Assembly (NCBI GenBank): GCA_019918135.1 | Contig: WBZZ01006702.1 | Coordinates: 12,501-76,500 of the forward strand | Direction: 5' to 3' | Length of the DNA stretch: 64,000 nt | Origin: Paulinella micropora | Taxonomy: Eukaryota > Cercozoa > Imbricatea > Euglyphida > Paulinellidae | Shown here: positions 63,051-64,000 of the stretch, piece after piece | Numbering within the stretch: position 1 is the first letter of the stretch | Layout: every line of letters begins with the position of its first letter | Notes under the pieces: model-generated | What the model saw: only the letters and a program-made list of their open reading frames with translations | Told to the model about the DNA's origin: nothing | The model's database searches: none | Made by a program: the position numbers and the translations under genes

Positions 63051-63265
63051 TATCTACGAGTGTATCCAAAACAAAGATGTACACCAGAGTGCTTTGCCGA
63101 CATTTGTAATTGTTTTAGAATTTTCTTTTGTCATTGTTCTCTTCTCCCACTCCCCCTCCCCCTCTCCTCTATTTTTCTAACAGAGATGTCTGCTGGAGTC
63201 CAGCAAGAGAACCCCGCCGTTCGGAGCGCATCCGGGCGCAAAACTTACAGCGAGCCAATAACAAC

Positions 63266-64000
63266 ATGGCAGGGGTGGTGTGGCCAAACTGCGCCGAGTG
63301 GCTCCGGCGCGAGCTAGGCTCCCGCTCCCAACCGCGGCTCGTGGAGGCATTGCGCGAATTGCTAGCGCTGCCCTTTTGGTTAGAGCTGGAAAAGCGGACA
63401 CAGACAAACCGGACCGAGCTGCTGCAAGTCTACGTCAGGTTCCTTCTTCTGCGCGCCGAGGATGCCAATCTGTCGCCCTTGCACTGGCTGGACGCGATCT
63501 GGCACTCGCACCTACTGGAAACGGAGAACTACGCAACCTGTTGTCTTTTACTGGTAGGCCGATTGATTGCACATAGTACGCTGGTGCCCGGCGGGCCGCA
63601 GGAGCAGGCGCCACGACAGCAAGCCCTACGGGAGAGTTACAAGCGCAAGTACAAGGAAGTGCTCCAGACCTACCCACTCTACGCGCAGCCCCCCCGGTCG
63701 CTGACGAGGTTGTGCCGCGCGGTTCTTCTTCGCCGCCGCCACAATGCCAGAGCCCCTCCTCTCCGCTGCGGCTCTGCCTCAAACTTGTGCTAGGCCCCGA
63801 CGGCGTTCATTTGAACAAAGAGCCCCTGGCGTATCTCGACGTGCCGACCGCGTCCGCAGCCGGCAAGTCGTTTGCAGAATGGGTGGACTACGTCCTAGCG
63901 CTCGCGCAACCACACGTGCAGGGGCGCGCCGTCGCAGTGGACCAAGAGGCCTACCTGTCCGCTTGGAATGCCTGGAAGTCGCCGTCCACGCCCGCTCCTT
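63266..64000 (+). CDS. Glycine-rich-domain-protein-like (DUF1399-type) gene, one frame break, runs off the window
   Basis: ATG 63266 starts MAGVVWPNCAEWL. The pattern LDAIWHSHLLETENYATCC...GRLIAH matches the DUF1399/GRDP family motif W-H-x-H ... H, whose members in plants are stress- and development-related proteins of unclear biochemistry. In this frame the gene would stop at 63791. The C run at 63689-63695 is 7 nt, and one extra C would join a frame that stays open to the window end (CLKLVLGPDGVHLNKEPLAY, SFAEWVDYVLALAQ). I take the break as a likely homopolymer error; the C-terminal part is incomplete. Confidence 0.6.

Overview
The window looks like nuclear DNA of a unicellular eukaryote, possibly carrying DNA of giant-virus origin. 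I cannot name the organism. Evidence for a eukaryote: two genes need GT..AG introns whose phases I checked by hand (complement 7685-9047, two introns; 12072-12649, one intron). There is a DIRS-type tyrosine-recombinase retrotransposon remnant, a Polinton/Maverick-type DNA polymerase fragment, a Fanzor/TnpB-like gene, TATA boxes and AATAAA-type signals, and domains typical of eukaryotes (F-box, LRR, RING-H2, MYND, WWE-PARP, EGF-like). I saw no rRNA, tRNA, bacterial operon, CRISPR array or viral capsid gene. The overlapping, mostly single-exon genes at 53-64 kb would also suit a large DNA virus or an endogenised piece of one.

Layout. 0-3.5 kb: a secreted EGF/FG-GAP protein and a small unknown gene. 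3.5-7.5 kb: truncated DIRS-like element, a (GTATC)n array and an AT-rich tandem duplication. 7.7-11.5 kb: a spliced unknown gene, an AT-rich polymerase B fragment broken at both ends, and an F-box/LRR gene. 11.5-19.8 kb: small unknown genes among purine/pyrimidine-rich blocks, a frame-broken Fanzor/TnpB-like gene and a Cys-rich protein gene. 20-23.6 kb: an LRR gene facing a decayed PARP gene, then an F-box/LRR pseudogene. 23.6-52.5 kb: about 29 kb of shuffled repeats, with more than 30 copies of a foldback (MITE-like) core, holding only a coiled-coil gene family and a MYND gene. 52.8-64 kb: compact genes, namely an intact second copy of the LRR-PARP pair, a 1086-residue kinase-like membrane protein, a membrane-anchored GH88/105-like protein, two RING-H2 paralogues, a protein with a histone H3 tail-like segment, and a gene resembling plant glycine-rich domain proteins that runs off the end.

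The predicted products lean towards ubiquitin signalling (F-box, RING), ADP-ribosylation, phosphorylation and chromatin mimicry. Whether they act together is inference. Several frame breaks fall in C or G homopolymers (2385-2398, 63689-63695), so some broken genes may be assembly errors rather than pseudogenes. G-run/GCGC/C-run palindromes recur between genes across the whole window.
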